A DNA stretch of 64,000 bases from Pontibacter ramchanderi (GTDB taxonomy: Bacteria; Bacteroidota; Bacteroidia; Cytophagales; Hymenobacteraceae). Both the position numbers and the translations under genes were made by a program. The stretch's first letter is position 1. Each line of letters begins with the position of its first letter. Under the pieces are notes generated by a model. It saw only the letters and a list, made by a program, of their open reading frames with translations, was not told where the DNA came from and made no database searches. The DNA lies in NCBI RefSeq assembly GCF_002846395.1, contig NZ_PJMU01000003.1, positions 434,001-498,000 of the forward strand, read 5' to 3'. This document shows, piece by piece, positions 25,861-33,969 of this stretch.

Positions 25861-25882
25861 GCGCGAGTGTCCACGCTCGTGA
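25861..25882 (+). repeat. 22-bp short interspersed repeat, copy 2
   Basis: GCGCGAGTGTCC followed by ACGCTCGTGA, matching 19 of 22 bases of the minus strand of 2255-2276. It lies between convergent genes, 28 bp after the TPR gene stop, and can form a small CGAG/CTCG hairpin. Confidence 0.6.
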
Positions 25883-25920
25883 CGGCTATCGTTAGGCCTT
25901 TGGCCCAGGATCAGCTAAAA

Positions 25921-25946
25921 AAAGGGACGCTTTACAGCGCCCCTTT
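25921..25946. terminator. Bidirectional hairpin terminator
   Basis: AAAGGGACGCT pairs with AGCGCCCCTTT (one G-T type mismatch), with an A-run before and T-run after, between the convergent TPR and M23 genes. Confidence 0.75.
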
Positions 25947-25967
25947 TACGTTCACACATTCTAAAGA

Positions 25968-27305
25968 TTAAACTTCGTCTTCATCCAGGTTCTTGCCTGA
26001 CCGACCAGTAGCCAGCAATTCCTGCTGCACACCTTTGGGCTCTATCGCCATCAGCTTACCTTCCAAATCAGACTTTATTTCCTCAAAAGCCTCTTTATAC
26101 TTCTTCTCGATCGGGTGGGCAGATGGTAGCTTTACTTTCAGAGCATCCACTTGTCTGCCGTTTTTCCAAAAGCGGTAGCACAAGTGCGGGCCCGTTGCCA
26201 GTCCGGTGCTGCCTACGTAACCAATGGTTTGGCCCTGGCTAACGCGGGCACCTTTCCGGATGCCTTTCGCGAATTTCGACATGTGCAGGTATTGCGTCGT
26301 GTAAGTTTTGTTGTGCTTGATCTTCACATAGTAGCCATTGCCTCTCGTGAAAGCGGCCTCCAGCACCACGCCATCTCCTACCGTCCGGATCGGGGTACCA
26401 CGCGGCGCGGCAAAATCGGTGCCCAGGTGCGGCTTATAGCGCTTCTGCACCGGGTGGAAGCGGTTCATGGTATAGCGGGAGCTGATGCGGCTGTACTCGA
26501 GCGGCTCTCTCAGAAAAGCTTTTTTCAGACTCTTGCCGTCCTGGTCGTAGTAACCGGCTTTCTGTCCGTCCTGCTCAAAGGCGATGGCATAAAGCGGCTT
26601 GCCCTCGTGCTCAAAGTAGGCTGCCTTGATCTTGCCGAAACCGATCACATTGCCGTTTACCTGCTTTTCGTCATAGATCAGCTTGAAATGGTCGCCAGGC
26701 TGCAGGCGGCTCAGGTTAAGGCGCCAGGCGTAGATATCGGCAAAGTGGTTGACCAGCTGCGGCGAACCTCCGGCAGCCAGAATAGACTCAAACAGGGAAC
26801 TTTCGATAAATCCGGCGATAGCACGCTCCACTACTTCCACCTCGCGTTTCTCCAGGCGCACGTCCAGTTCACCGTTCAGGTCGTAGATCACGTACTCCAC
26901 CTCATTTGGCTCATAGATAAAGTAACGTGCCGTTTGGGCCGAGTCTTGGGCATGCAGGATGATGTAGTTGCGCTTGGCGTTGATCCGGCGCACATCAAAT
27001 ATTTTCTTGGATTTGCGGGCCAGTTGGTCGATGGTGACCGGCGAGATGTTGAAGCTGGCCAGAATCTCTGACAGATTCTCGCCTCTTTCCACGGTGCCTT
27101 CTACAATTTCGAGTGTGTCGGTGGGGATGCCAAAGATGATCGGGGCGGGCTTTTTAACTTTCACCACTGGCTCTGGTTCAGGCTCAGGTGCTTTTTCCTC
27201 GTTCGGAAAATTGAAGTTTTTGAAGCTGATTGTTTGCGCTGCCGTGATAAACACGAACAACGACACCGCGATCAGGATGGCTAGTCCGACACTACGTTTG
27301 AACAT
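25968..27305 (-). CDS. M23-family peptidoglycan endopeptidase-like protein
   Basis: A 445-residue membrane-anchored protein: N-terminal transmembrane helix (about 5-24), a Pro/Glu linker (PEPEPEP), a middle region resembling OapA/LysM-like folds (about 65-200) and a C-terminal M23 (LytM) domain (about 285-390). The zinc motif HLGTD is at residues 293-297, a further His at 341 (YLHMS), and the final motif is HLC (374-376) in place of the usual HxH. The ATG at 27305 gives the hydrophobic N-terminus directly; a 44-residue upstream extension is less likely. It probably cuts cell-wall cross-links during growth, if the HxC variant is active. Confidence 0.88.
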   Translation of the reverse strand: MFKRSVGLAILIAVSLFVFITAAQTISFKNFNFPNEEKAPEPEPEPVVKVKKPAPIIFGIPTDTLEIVEGTVERGENLSEILASFNISPVTIDQLARKSKKIFDVRRINAKRNYIILHAQDSAQTARYFIYEPNEVEYVIYDLNGELDVRLEKREVEVVERAIAGFIESSLFESILAAGGSPQLVNHFADIYAWRLNLSRLQPGDHFKLIYDEKQVNGNVIGFGKIKAAYFEHEGKPLYAIAFEQDGQKAGYYDQDGKSLKKAFLREPLEYSRISSRYTMNRFHPVQKRYKPHLGTDFAAPRGTPIRTVGDGVVLEAAFTRGNGYYVKIKHNKTYTTQYLHMSKFAKGIRKGARVSQGQTIGYVGSTGLATGPHLCYRFWKNGRQVDALKVKLPSAHPIEKKYKEAFEEIKSDLEGKLMAIEPKGVQQELLATGRSGKNLDEDEV

Positions 27306-27568
27306 TACGGGGTACCTTTGGTTGGAAGAATGGCACGAAAATATGGTTAAACCGATAGAAATAAAAATATTTCGCAACACAATATTCAGATTATAAATAT
27401 GTTGCAAACTATATTCAGGTACAGAATATAGCATCAAACACTTTTCAAGGCATCATCTCCAATTGTACATTTCCACATATATAGCAATGCAAATAACTAG
27501 CAATCAGAAAATTAGAGCTAAATAAAACTGGAGGATGCGGCGGCTCTTCTGAATAAAAAAATCTTTTA

Positions 27569-27576
27569 TAACTTTG
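27569..27576 (+). promoter_or_regulatory. Candidate -7 box just before fabG
   Basis: TAACTTTG fits TAnnTTTG and ends 6 nt before the ATG at 27583, which would make the transcript nearly leaderless. No clear -33 element was found. Confidence 0.4.
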
Positions 27577-27582
27577 ACCCTT

Positions 27583-28329
27583 ATGAAAGCACTAGAAGGA
27601 AAAGTAGCCCTCGTAACCGGGGCATCAAAAGGTATAGGTCGCGCCATCGCCGAGAAATTGGTAGCGATGGGCGCACAGGTAGCATTCACCTACCTCTCAA
27701 GCGTTGAAAAAGGCCAGGCCCTGGAGCAGGAACTGACTGCCAACGGCGGCAAAGCCAAAGGTTTCCGTTCCGACGCCTCTGACATGGCGCAGGCTGAAAA
27801 GCTGATCGAGGATGTGGTAGCCGAGTTTGGCAAGATCGACATCCTGGTGAACAACGCAGGTATCACGCGCGACGGACTGCTGATGCGCATGACCGAAGAA
27901 CAGTGGGATGCGGTGATCAATACCAACCTGAAATCTGTATTTGCTTTAACCAAAGGTGCCACCAAGCACATGATGCGCGCCAAGAGCGGCTCGATCATCA
28001 ACATCACGTCCGTGGTAGGTATAAAAGGTAATGCCGGACAGGCCAACTACTCTGCTTCTAAAGCAGGCATCATCGGCTTCACCAAGTCGGTAGCGCTGGA
28101 GTTGGGTTCGCGCAACATCCGCTGCAACGCTGTAGCCCCTGGCTTCATCGAAACTGAAATGACCGGCGAGCTCGACCAGAAAGTGGTAGACGAATGGAGA
28201 AAAGCTATACCTCTGAAGCGTGGCGGTACGCCAGAAGATGTGGCCAATGCCGTAGCCTTCCTGGCATCAGACCAGTCATCGTACATCTCTGGCCAGGTGC
28301 TGCAAGTAGACGGCGGCATGCTGACGTAA
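27583..28329 (+). CDS. fabG: 3-oxoacyl-ACP reductase
   Basis: A 248-residue NADPH-dependent short-chain dehydrogenase that reduces 3-oxoacyl-ACP in fatty-acid elongation. The cofactor loop is TGASKGIG (about 12-19), NNAG follows near 86-89, and the catalytic Ser and YxxxK are in NITSVVG and ANYSASKAG. The C-terminal VLQVDGGM is typical of FabG. The ATG at 27583 is preferred over an in-frame TTG nine bases upstream. A hairpin terminator follows. Confidence 0.93.
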   Translation: MKALEGKVALVTGASKGIGRAIAEKLVAMGAQVAFTYLSSVEKGQALEQELTANGGKAKGFRSDASDMAQAEKLIEDVVAEFGKIDILVNNAGITRDGLLMRMTEEQWDAVINTNLKSVFALTKGATKHMMRAKSGSIINITSVVGIKGNAGQANYSASKAGIIGFTKSVALELGSRNIRCNAVAPGFIETEMTGELDQKVVDEWRKAIPLKRGGTPEDVANAVAFLASDQSSYISGQVLQVDGGMLT

Positions 28330-28407
28330 TAAGTGAGTGATTTTTGATTGAGTGAATGATTGAGGCACTAAAAATTTCTCATTATTCATTCATCATAAGT
28401 CATTAAT

Positions 28408-28454
28408 AAAAAGACCAATGCTGTGGCGTTTACGTTAGTAGCATTGGTCTTTTT
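28408..28454 (+). terminator. Hairpin terminator after fabG
   Basis: AAAAAGACCAATGCT pairs perfectly with AGCATTGGTCTTTTT (15 bp, 17-nt loop), ending in a T-rich tail. Confidence 0.8.
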
Positions 28455-28503
28455 GTTTTATCTTTAATCTTGAGATTATTTGATTCTTTAGAAGGAGTAC
28501 TTC

Positions 28504-28539
28504 TCAAACTCCTAAACTTTTTAACTCCCAAACTCTTTG
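28504..28539 (-). repeat. Purine-tract repeat abutting a TTG start
   Basis: The plus strand reads TCAAACTCCTAAACTTTTTA then ACTCCCAAACTCTTTG, matching the right arm of the element at 13904-13940 (CTAACTCCCAAACTCC). Its last bases overlap the TTG start of the following gene. Confidence 0.6.
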
Positions 28540-30618
28540 GATTCTTTCCGCCTCATAACGACCTATTCGCCCTGGCTGATCCTGGCCTGTCTGGCTGTTG
28601 GTGCGCTCTATGCCTGGCTGCTGTATAGCAAGCGTATGCCCTGGTCGAAAGGTATAAACTATACCTTGGCGGCAGTGCGCTTTGTGGTGGTGAGTTTTCT
28701 GTGCTTTCTGCTGCTCGGCCCCCTGGTACGCTACGTCAAAAACAGCACGCAGGCGCCCACTATCGTGTTCGCTATGGATAACTCACAGTCTGTGGCGCTG
28801 TTTTCGGACTCGGTACAGCTGCAGCAGGCGCAGCAGGCCTTACAGAGTTTGCGTGACAAACTGCAGGAGCAAGGGATACAGACCGAAGTGCGGGTGCTGG
28901 GCGCATCCGATGCTCCTCAAAACTTAAGCGACCTAAAGTATGAGGCCGAGAGCACTAACCTGAGCGAATTGCTCCGCAACGTGCAGCTCGACTTTGAGCA
29001 GCAGAACCTGGCTGGCGTTGTGTTGCTCACGGATGGCATCGTGAACCAGGGCACCTCTCCTACCTACAGCAACTACAGCTACACCATCTACCCGGTCGCC
29101 GTCGGCGATACTGTGCCTAAGAAAGATATTGTGATGGCCTCTATGCGCTATAACAAGGTAAACTATAGTGGCAATCGTTTTCCGCTGGAGGCCGAGCTGC
29201 AGCAGCAGGGTTTCGATGGCAGGACTGTGACGGTGCAGCTGAAGGAAAACAAAAAAGTAATTGACCGCAAAACCGTGACCCTCAAAGCCGGCCAGCCACT
29301 GCAGCAGGTGCCGTTCCAGGTAATGGCCAGTGGATTAGGCAAGCGTCACTACGAGGTGGAAGTGCTGCCACAGCAGGGTGAGTTTACGGAACTGAACAAC
29401 TCGCGGAGCGCTTACATCGATGTGGTAAAAGGCAAGATTAAAGTACTGGTGGCCGCCGCTTCTCCGCACCCGGACATCAAGGCGCTGCGTGCTGCCATCG
29501 AGTCGAACGAGAACTATGAAACGGAGCTGTTTATACCTGGACTGACTACCCTGAAGCAGCAGGACTATGATGTAGCGGTGCTGCACCAGTTGCCGGGCCG
29601 CACAGCCGGTGGCGATGCCGCGCTTAACCTCGTGCGCCAGAAGAACCTGCCCGCTCTTTACATCGTGGGCCCGCAAAGCGACATTGGCAATTTCAACCGC
29701 CTCAACGTCGGCATCCGCATCAACACACCAGGCCAGTCCGACGAGGTAACCAGCGTCATCAACCCGAACTTCAGTACCTTTAAAGTAGCTGAAGAGGCCA
29801 CCGAGCGACTGCAGCAGTATCCGCCTGCTACGGTGCCTTACGGCGATTATCAGCTCACGCCTAATACGGAAACGGTGCTCTACCAGCAGGTAGGCCGCGT
29901 GCGCACGAACAAACCGCTGCTCACCGTGCAAACTGTGGGAGACAGACGCAATGCAGCCCTGCTGGCATCTGGTACCTGGCAATGGCGCCTCACCGAAACA
30001 GCCACCCACGAAAACGCCGCTGTATACGACAAGCTGATCACCAACCTGGTGCAACTGCTCACCGCTCCCCGCAACAAAAAGCGCCTGAACGTATACCCGC
30101 AGCTGAACGAGTACAGCAACTCCGACGAAATCCGATTTTCCGCTGAAGCCTATAACGAAGCGCTGGAGCCCATCTATGGTCAGAACATTACCCTCAAGAT
30201 TCGAGACGCGGAAGGGGCAGAGAAGTCCTTTGAGTTTGCCAACGGCGAGAACCAGTCCGGGGTGAATATCGGCACCTTGCCGGGCGGCCGCTATACCTAC
30301 AACGCCTCGGCCCGCATCAACGGGTCGCTGCAGCAGGACAAAGGCGAATTTGTGGTAGAAGAACAACAACTGGAAGCGCTGCATGCCGTGGCCGACCACA
30401 ACCTGCTCTACCAACTGGGAACCAATACTGGCTCCAAACTCTACTACCCGGCCCAGCTGCAGCAGCTCGAGCAGGACATCCTGCAGGCAGAGCACAAAGA
30501 CCTGATTTACAGCACGGAATCCCTGAATGACCTGGTAGACCTGAAGTGGCTGTTCTTCGTGATCCTGGCGCTGGTATGTAGCGAGTGGTTTGTGCGGAAG
30601 TACAATGGAAGTTACTAG
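28537..30618 (+). CDS. VWA-like membrane protein with N- and C-terminal helices
   Basis: A 693-residue inner-membrane protein. Two transmembrane helices lie near residues 11-30 and 41-63. A von Willebrand A-like fold follows (IVFAMDNSQSVALFSDS at about 75-91, VVLLTDGIVNQGTSP at about 163-177); the MIDAS motif is DNSQS, an imperfect DxSxS in which the third position is serine as required. Beta-sandwich domains fill the rest, and one C-terminal helix (WLFFVILALVCSEWFV) ends the chain. The start is a TTG inside a repeat; an in-frame TAA 15 bp upstream rules out a longer protein. BatA/B-like aerotolerance proteins and other Bacteroidota VWA proteins look similar; the role is unknown. Confidence 0.78.
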   Translation: MDSFRLITTYSPWLILACLAVGALYAWLLYSKRMPWSKGINYTLAAVRFVVVSFLCFLLLGPLVRYVKNSTQAPTIVFAMDNSQSVALFSDSVQLQQAQQALQSLRDKLQEQGIQTEVRVLGASDAPQNLSDLKYEAESTNLSELLRNVQLDFEQQNLAGVVLLTDGIVNQGTSPTYSNYSYTIYPVAVGDTVPKKDIVMASMRYNKVNYSGNRFPLEAELQQQGFDGRTVTVQLKENKKVIDRKTVTLKAGQPLQQVPFQVMASGLGKRHYEVEVLPQQGEFTELNNSRSAYIDVVKGKIKVLVAAASPHPDIKALRAAIESNENYETELFIPGLTTLKQQDYDVAVLHQLPGRTAGGDAALNLVRQKNLPALYIVGPQSDIGNFNRLNVGIRINTPGQSDEVTSVINPNFSTFKVAEEATERLQQYPPATVPYGDYQLTPNTETVLYQQVGRVRTNKPLLTVQTVGDRRNAALLASGTWQWRLTETATHENAAVYDKLITNLVQLLTAPRNKKRLNVYPQLNEYSNSDEIRFSAEAYNEALEPIYGQNITLKIRDAEGAEKSFEFANGENQSGVNIGTLPGGRYTYNASARINGSLQQDKGEFVVEEQQLEALHAVADHNLLYQLGTNTGSKLYYPAQLQQLEQDILQAEHKDLIYSTESLNDLVDLKWLFFVILALVCSEWFVRKYNGSY

Positions 30619-30630
30619 CTTTACTGTAGC

Positions 30631-31245
30631 ATGATGAAAGATCCGGCATTCCCCCACCCTGTTGTACTCGAAACAGAGCGCCTCTACCTGAGCGAACTAA
30701 CGCCTGCCATCTACCAGCACCTGTTCACCGCCTGCAGCGATGCGGAAATAAGCGCTTACCTCGGGCTGAAGAATGCGGCTGAGTTGGCAGAGGAGAAAGA
30801 CAAGTATAGCAAAGGGCTAACCACCTATTTCCACTCCTTCAAGAATTTCAGAATCCTACACAAGGAAAACGGTACGGTGCTCGGCCGCTGCGGCTATCAT
30901 ACCTGGATTGTGAGCCACCGCCGGGCCGAAGTTGGCTACGCCCTGCTCGAGGACAGCTACAAACAGAAGGGCTACATGAAGGAGGCCCTGGGCCCCATCA
31001 TCGCCTATGGCTTCGAGGAGATGGGCCTGCGACGCGTCGAAGCCCTGGCCGCCGATTACAATACGCCTTCCATTAAACTGCTCAAACGGTTTGGGATGCA
31101 GCTGGAAGGCGTGATCCGGGAGCATTATGTGGTGAATGGCCTGAACGAAGACTCAGTGCTCTACTCCATCATCCGCCCCGATTACGACCGACTTAAACAA
31201 TCATGGAACCTACAGTTTCAAATTCGTTATCCGGAGAAGGTGTAA
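30631..31245 (+). CDS. GNAT-family N-acetyltransferase (RimJ-like)
   Basis: A 204-residue acetyltransferase of the RimJ/RimL type. The N-terminal LETERLYLSELTP (about 10-22) is the family opening; the body holds EVGYALLEDSYKQKGYMKEA (about 109-130, acetyl-CoA loop), VEALAADYNTPSIKLLKRFG (the N-x-x-S-x-x-L-x-x-x-G motif) and MQLEGVIREH. It may acetylate an N-terminus, an aminoglycoside or another amine. It starts 12 bp after the VWA-like gene and is probably co-transcribed. Confidence 0.85.
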   Translation: MMKDPAFPHPVVLETERLYLSELTPAIYQHLFTACSDAEISAYLGLKNAAELAEEKDKYSKGLTTYFHSFKNFRILHKENGTVLGRCGYHTWIVSHRRAEVGYALLEDSYKQKGYMKEALGPIIAYGFEEMGLRRVEALAADYNTPSIKLLKRFGMQLEGVIREHYVVNGLNEDSVLYSIIRPDYDRLKQSWNLQFQIRYPEKV

Positions 31246-31283
31246 ATAATTAAATTGCTGAGGGTTAGGTGCAGCATTGGGTG

Positions 31284-31412
31284 GGTCGCCACCTCTGCCT
31301 ACAGGAAAACGGAAAGGCTACGTAGCCCCACTACTTCATACCTCAACTTTCTACCTTCCCAACTTTTTACCTTTTTAACCCTAAGTACCTCTCAACTCTT
31401 AAATTCTTAAAC
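31284..31412 (-). repeat. Repeat-family member upstream of rluE
   Basis: The plus strand starts GGTCGCCACCTCTGCCTAC, a one-base variant of the GGTCGCGACC core of the element at 13769. It is followed by pyrimidine tracts CTCAACTTTCTACC, CCCAACTTTTTACC and CTCTCAACTCTTAAATTC. It ends at the TTG start of rluE. The order, core then tracts, is the same as in the element at 13856-13940 and at 61411-61476. Confidence 0.55.
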
Positions 31413-32123
31413 TTGAAATACATTCTCGTTAATAAGCCTTACGAAGTCCTGACACAGTTTACCGACGAAGCTGGCCGTGCCACGCTCAAGGATTTTGTGC
31501 ATGTGCCGAACATTTATCCCGTTGGCCGACTGGATTACGACAGCGAGGGCCTCGTGCTGCTCACCGATGACAAAACGCTGCAGCATCGTCTGTCTGACCC
31601 GAAATTCAAAATTGAGAAAACCTATTGGGTGCAGGTGGATGGTATACCTACCGAAGAAGCGCTGGAGGAACTGCGGCGCGGTGTGACGATCAAAAATACA
31701 AGGACGGCCCCTGCCAAGGCCATGCTTTTGGAAAACGAACCACAGGTATGGGAGCGCTCCAAACCAATTCGTTTCCGGAAAGAAATCCCGACGAGTTGGG
31801 TAGAAATTAAAATATCGCAGGGCATGAACCGGCAGGTGCGCCGCATGACCGCCGCGGTAGGCTTCCCGACCCTGCGCCTGATCCGGCCGGCCATTGGGCC
31901 ACTTAACCTGGGCAAACTGCAACCCGGCGAATACCGGGAACTGACCGAAGAAGAAGCGGCCAGGCTTAAAAGCCTGACTGCGGGCAGTAGTTTTGGAACC
32001 AGTAACAGACCAAAGGGAGCCGGAGGCGCGATTAACAGACCAGGCAGTGCCCGCAAAAGCAATGGTGGCAGGCACTACGACAGCCGCAACAATTCCAGCC
32101 GAAAGAAGCGTATCGACCGATAA
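31413..32123 (+). CDS. rluE: 23S rRNA pseudouridine synthase RluE-like
   Basis: A 236-residue RsuA-family pseudouridine synthase. It opens directly with YILVNKPYEVLTQF, lacking the S4 domain as RluE does; the catalytic aspartate is Asp41 in GRLDYDSEG, and QVRRMTAAVGFPTLRLIR (about 141-158) closes the core. RluE modifies U2457 of 23S rRNA in E. coli; the same target is inferred. A basic Gly/Ser/Arg-rich tail (about 190-236) is an addition to the usual length and may bind RNA. The start is TTG, directly after a repeat. It converges on ypdA with 1 bp between stops. Confidence 0.88.
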   Translation: MKYILVNKPYEVLTQFTDEAGRATLKDFVHVPNIYPVGRLDYDSEGLVLLTDDKTLQHRLSDPKFKIEKTYWVQVDGIPTEEALEELRRGVTIKNTRTAPAKAMLLENEPQVWERSKPIRFRKEIPTSWVEIKISQGMNRQVRRMTAAVGFPTLRLIRPAIGPLNLGKLQPGEYRELTEEEAARLKSLTAGSSFGTSNRPKGAGGAINRPGSARKSNGGRHYDSRNNSSRKKRIDR

Positions 32124-32124
32124 C

Positions 32125-33087
32125 TTATTTTTTGAGTATATCCTGCACAATCTTCACAGCATGCTCCCGGGAGTTTTCGATAAACCACACATGCGTTTCC
32201 ATGCCGCCGCACACTACGCCCGCCAGGTATAGCCCGGGCAAATTGGTTTCCATGGTCTCGGGGTTGTGATATGGGTGCCGGTAGAAGTCATCCGACAGCT
32301 TCACCCCCACCTTCTCCAAAAAGGCAAAGTTGGGCTGGTAGCCGGTCATGGCCATCACAAAGTCGTTGGGGATCGTTACTTTGCCCTCCGGCGTCTGGAT
32401 ATCAACTTCCTGCTCCCGAATTTCGGTCAGCTTGGAGTTGAAATAGGCCTTGATACTGCCTTCAGCGATCCGGTTTTCCAGATCGGGTTTGATCCAGTAT
32501 TTGATGCGGCCCAGCTCGCTTTCGCGCACCACCATGGTAACTTCAGCCCCCTTGCGCCAGGTCTCCAGGGCTACGTCGGCCGAGGAGTTATTGGCTCCCA
32601 CCACCAGTACTTTCTGCTTGTAATAGTAATGCGGGTCGTAGTAGTAATGGCGCACTTTGGGCAAATCCTCGCCAGGAATAGCCAGCAGGTTGGGGATGTC
32701 GTAAAAGCCGGTTGCCAGAATTACATAACGTGACTGGTAGTTGCCTTTGCTGGTGCTGGTCAGGTATAGCGCACCCTCCCGGCTTATACCTGTCACTTCT
32801 TCAAACAGCAGGATGTTCAGTTGCCCGATGTCAGCCACCCGACGGTAGTACTCCAGTGCCTCGCTTCGGTTAGGTTTGGGGTGAATCGACGGAAAGGGAA
32901 AGCCGCCTATCTCCAGCCGGTCAGCCGTGGAGAAGAAGGTCATGTTGAGCGGGTAATTGAAAAGGGAATTGGTAATGGTGCCTTTCTCGATGATCTGGTA
33001 AGAAAGCCCTGCCTTTTCAGCTTCCAGTCCGCAGGCTAAACCAATGGGGCCGCCGCCTACTATCAATATATCGAATGTGTTATTCAC
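32125..33087 (-). CDS. ypdA: YpdA-type bacillithiol disulfide reductase
   Basis: A 320-residue FAD/NAD(P)H oxidoreductase. The FAD motif GGGPIGLACGLEAEKAGL (about 10-27), the segment ATGFYDIPNLLAIPGEDLP, and the pyridine-nucleotide motif VVGANNSSADVALETWRKGA are present; a C-terminal YLAGVVCGGMETHVWF matches YpdA. No CxxC redox pair is present, as expected for this family, which reduces bacillithiol disulfide in Firmicutes and Bacteroidota. The bacillithiol synthesis genes are not in the window. Confidence 0.88.
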   Translation of the reverse strand: MNNTFDILIVGGGPIGLACGLEAEKAGLSYQIIEKGTITNSLFNYPLNMTFFSTADRLEIGGFPFPSIHPKPNRSEALEYYRRVADIGQLNILLFEEVTGISREGALYLTSTSKGNYQSRYVILATGFYDIPNLLAIPGEDLPKVRHYYYDPHYYYKQKVLVVGANNSSADVALETWRKGAEVTMVVRESELGRIKYWIKPDLENRIAEGSIKAYFNSKLTEIREQEVDIQTPEGKVTIPNDFVMAMTGYQPNFAFLEKVGVKLSDDFYRHPYHNPETMETNLPGLYLAGVVCGGMETHVWFIENSREHAVKIVQDILKK

Positions 33088-33164
33088 TGTTACGTGCCTG
33101 GTTATGGTAGAAAAACTGCCGCATGCTGGAGTTTATGAAAGAGTAATACGCAAGTTAGCTCAAT

Positions 33165-33929
33165 TTACTCACGTTCTTTTCCCATGGCATAGGCAATGCC
33201 TCCCCACATGTGCTGTAGAAAAGCTGGCTCACTGTAACTTTCTTCGGTATGGCCCAGGCCGGTATAGAAAGCCCTGCCCCCATCGTAAGCATGGTACCAG
33301 GCAATCGGGTGATCATTCCCGTGCTTGCCCCCTCTGTAAGTTGATTCGTCGAGTTTGGCCAATACCTGTACCTCCGGATTCAGGTTTTTGAAATTATACC
33401 ATTCATCGGTCCGATCCCATCTGGCTGGTAGTCCTGCTGTGGCCGGGTGGGCTTGGTTCACCACAGCTACCACTGCCCGTTGCACTTCAGGATGGCTTTC
33501 GAACTGCGCTCCAACAAGTTTTGTGTACCAGGGCCAGTCATACTCGGTGTCAGCTGCGGCATGTATACCCGCAAAGCCTCCTCCACCCCTGATATAATTT
33601 TCGAAGGCTGTTTGCTGCTCGGGGTTCAGTACATCAAGCGTCGTGTTCAGAAACACAACAGCCTGATACTTTTGCAGGGAATCTGCCACAAAATAGGTTG
33701 CATTCTCGGTTGTGTCTACTTTTACCTGATGCTCCAACCCTAGCTTCAGCAGCGCCTCCTTGCCAGCATGTATAGCGGCATGCCGAAATCCCGCTGTTTT
33801 GGAGAAAACAAGAATGCGTAGCTGATCTTCCTCAGGCTGTGTCGACAAAGGATGATCTTTTGAGTTACAGGCTTGAAAGCTGCCAGCTAAAAACCATACC
33901 AGCAGGTATAGGAGCAGGGTATACTTCAT
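33165..33929 (-). CDS. ThuA-domain lipoprotein
   Basis: A 254-residue protein with a signal peptide and lipobox FQAC (Cys21), then a ThuA (trehalose-utilisation-like, class I glutaminase-fold) domain. Markers are ILVFSKTAGFRHAAI (about 39-53), YIRGGGGFAGIHAAADTEY, WYHAYDGGRAFYTGLGHTEE and the C-terminal HMWGGIAYAMG. ThuA proteins often accompany carbohydrate catabolism, but no such genes are adjacent. It lies 77 bp upstream of ypdA on the same strand. Confidence 0.85.
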   Translation of the reverse strand: MKYTLLLYLLVWFLAGSFQACNSKDHPLSTQPEEDQLRILVFSKTAGFRHAAIHAGKEALLKLGLEHQVKVDTTENATYFVADSLQKYQAVVFLNTTLDVLNPEQQTAFENYIRGGGGFAGIHAAADTEYDWPWYTKLVGAQFESHPEVQRAVVAVVNQAHPATAGLPARWDRTDEWYNFKNLNPEVQVLAKLDESTYRGGKHGNDHPIAWYHAYDGGRAFYTGLGHTEESYSEPAFLQHMWGGIAYAMGKERE

Positions 33930-33969
33930 AGGTGCAAGTAAATAAGGTCTATAGGCTCCATCAAAAGCA

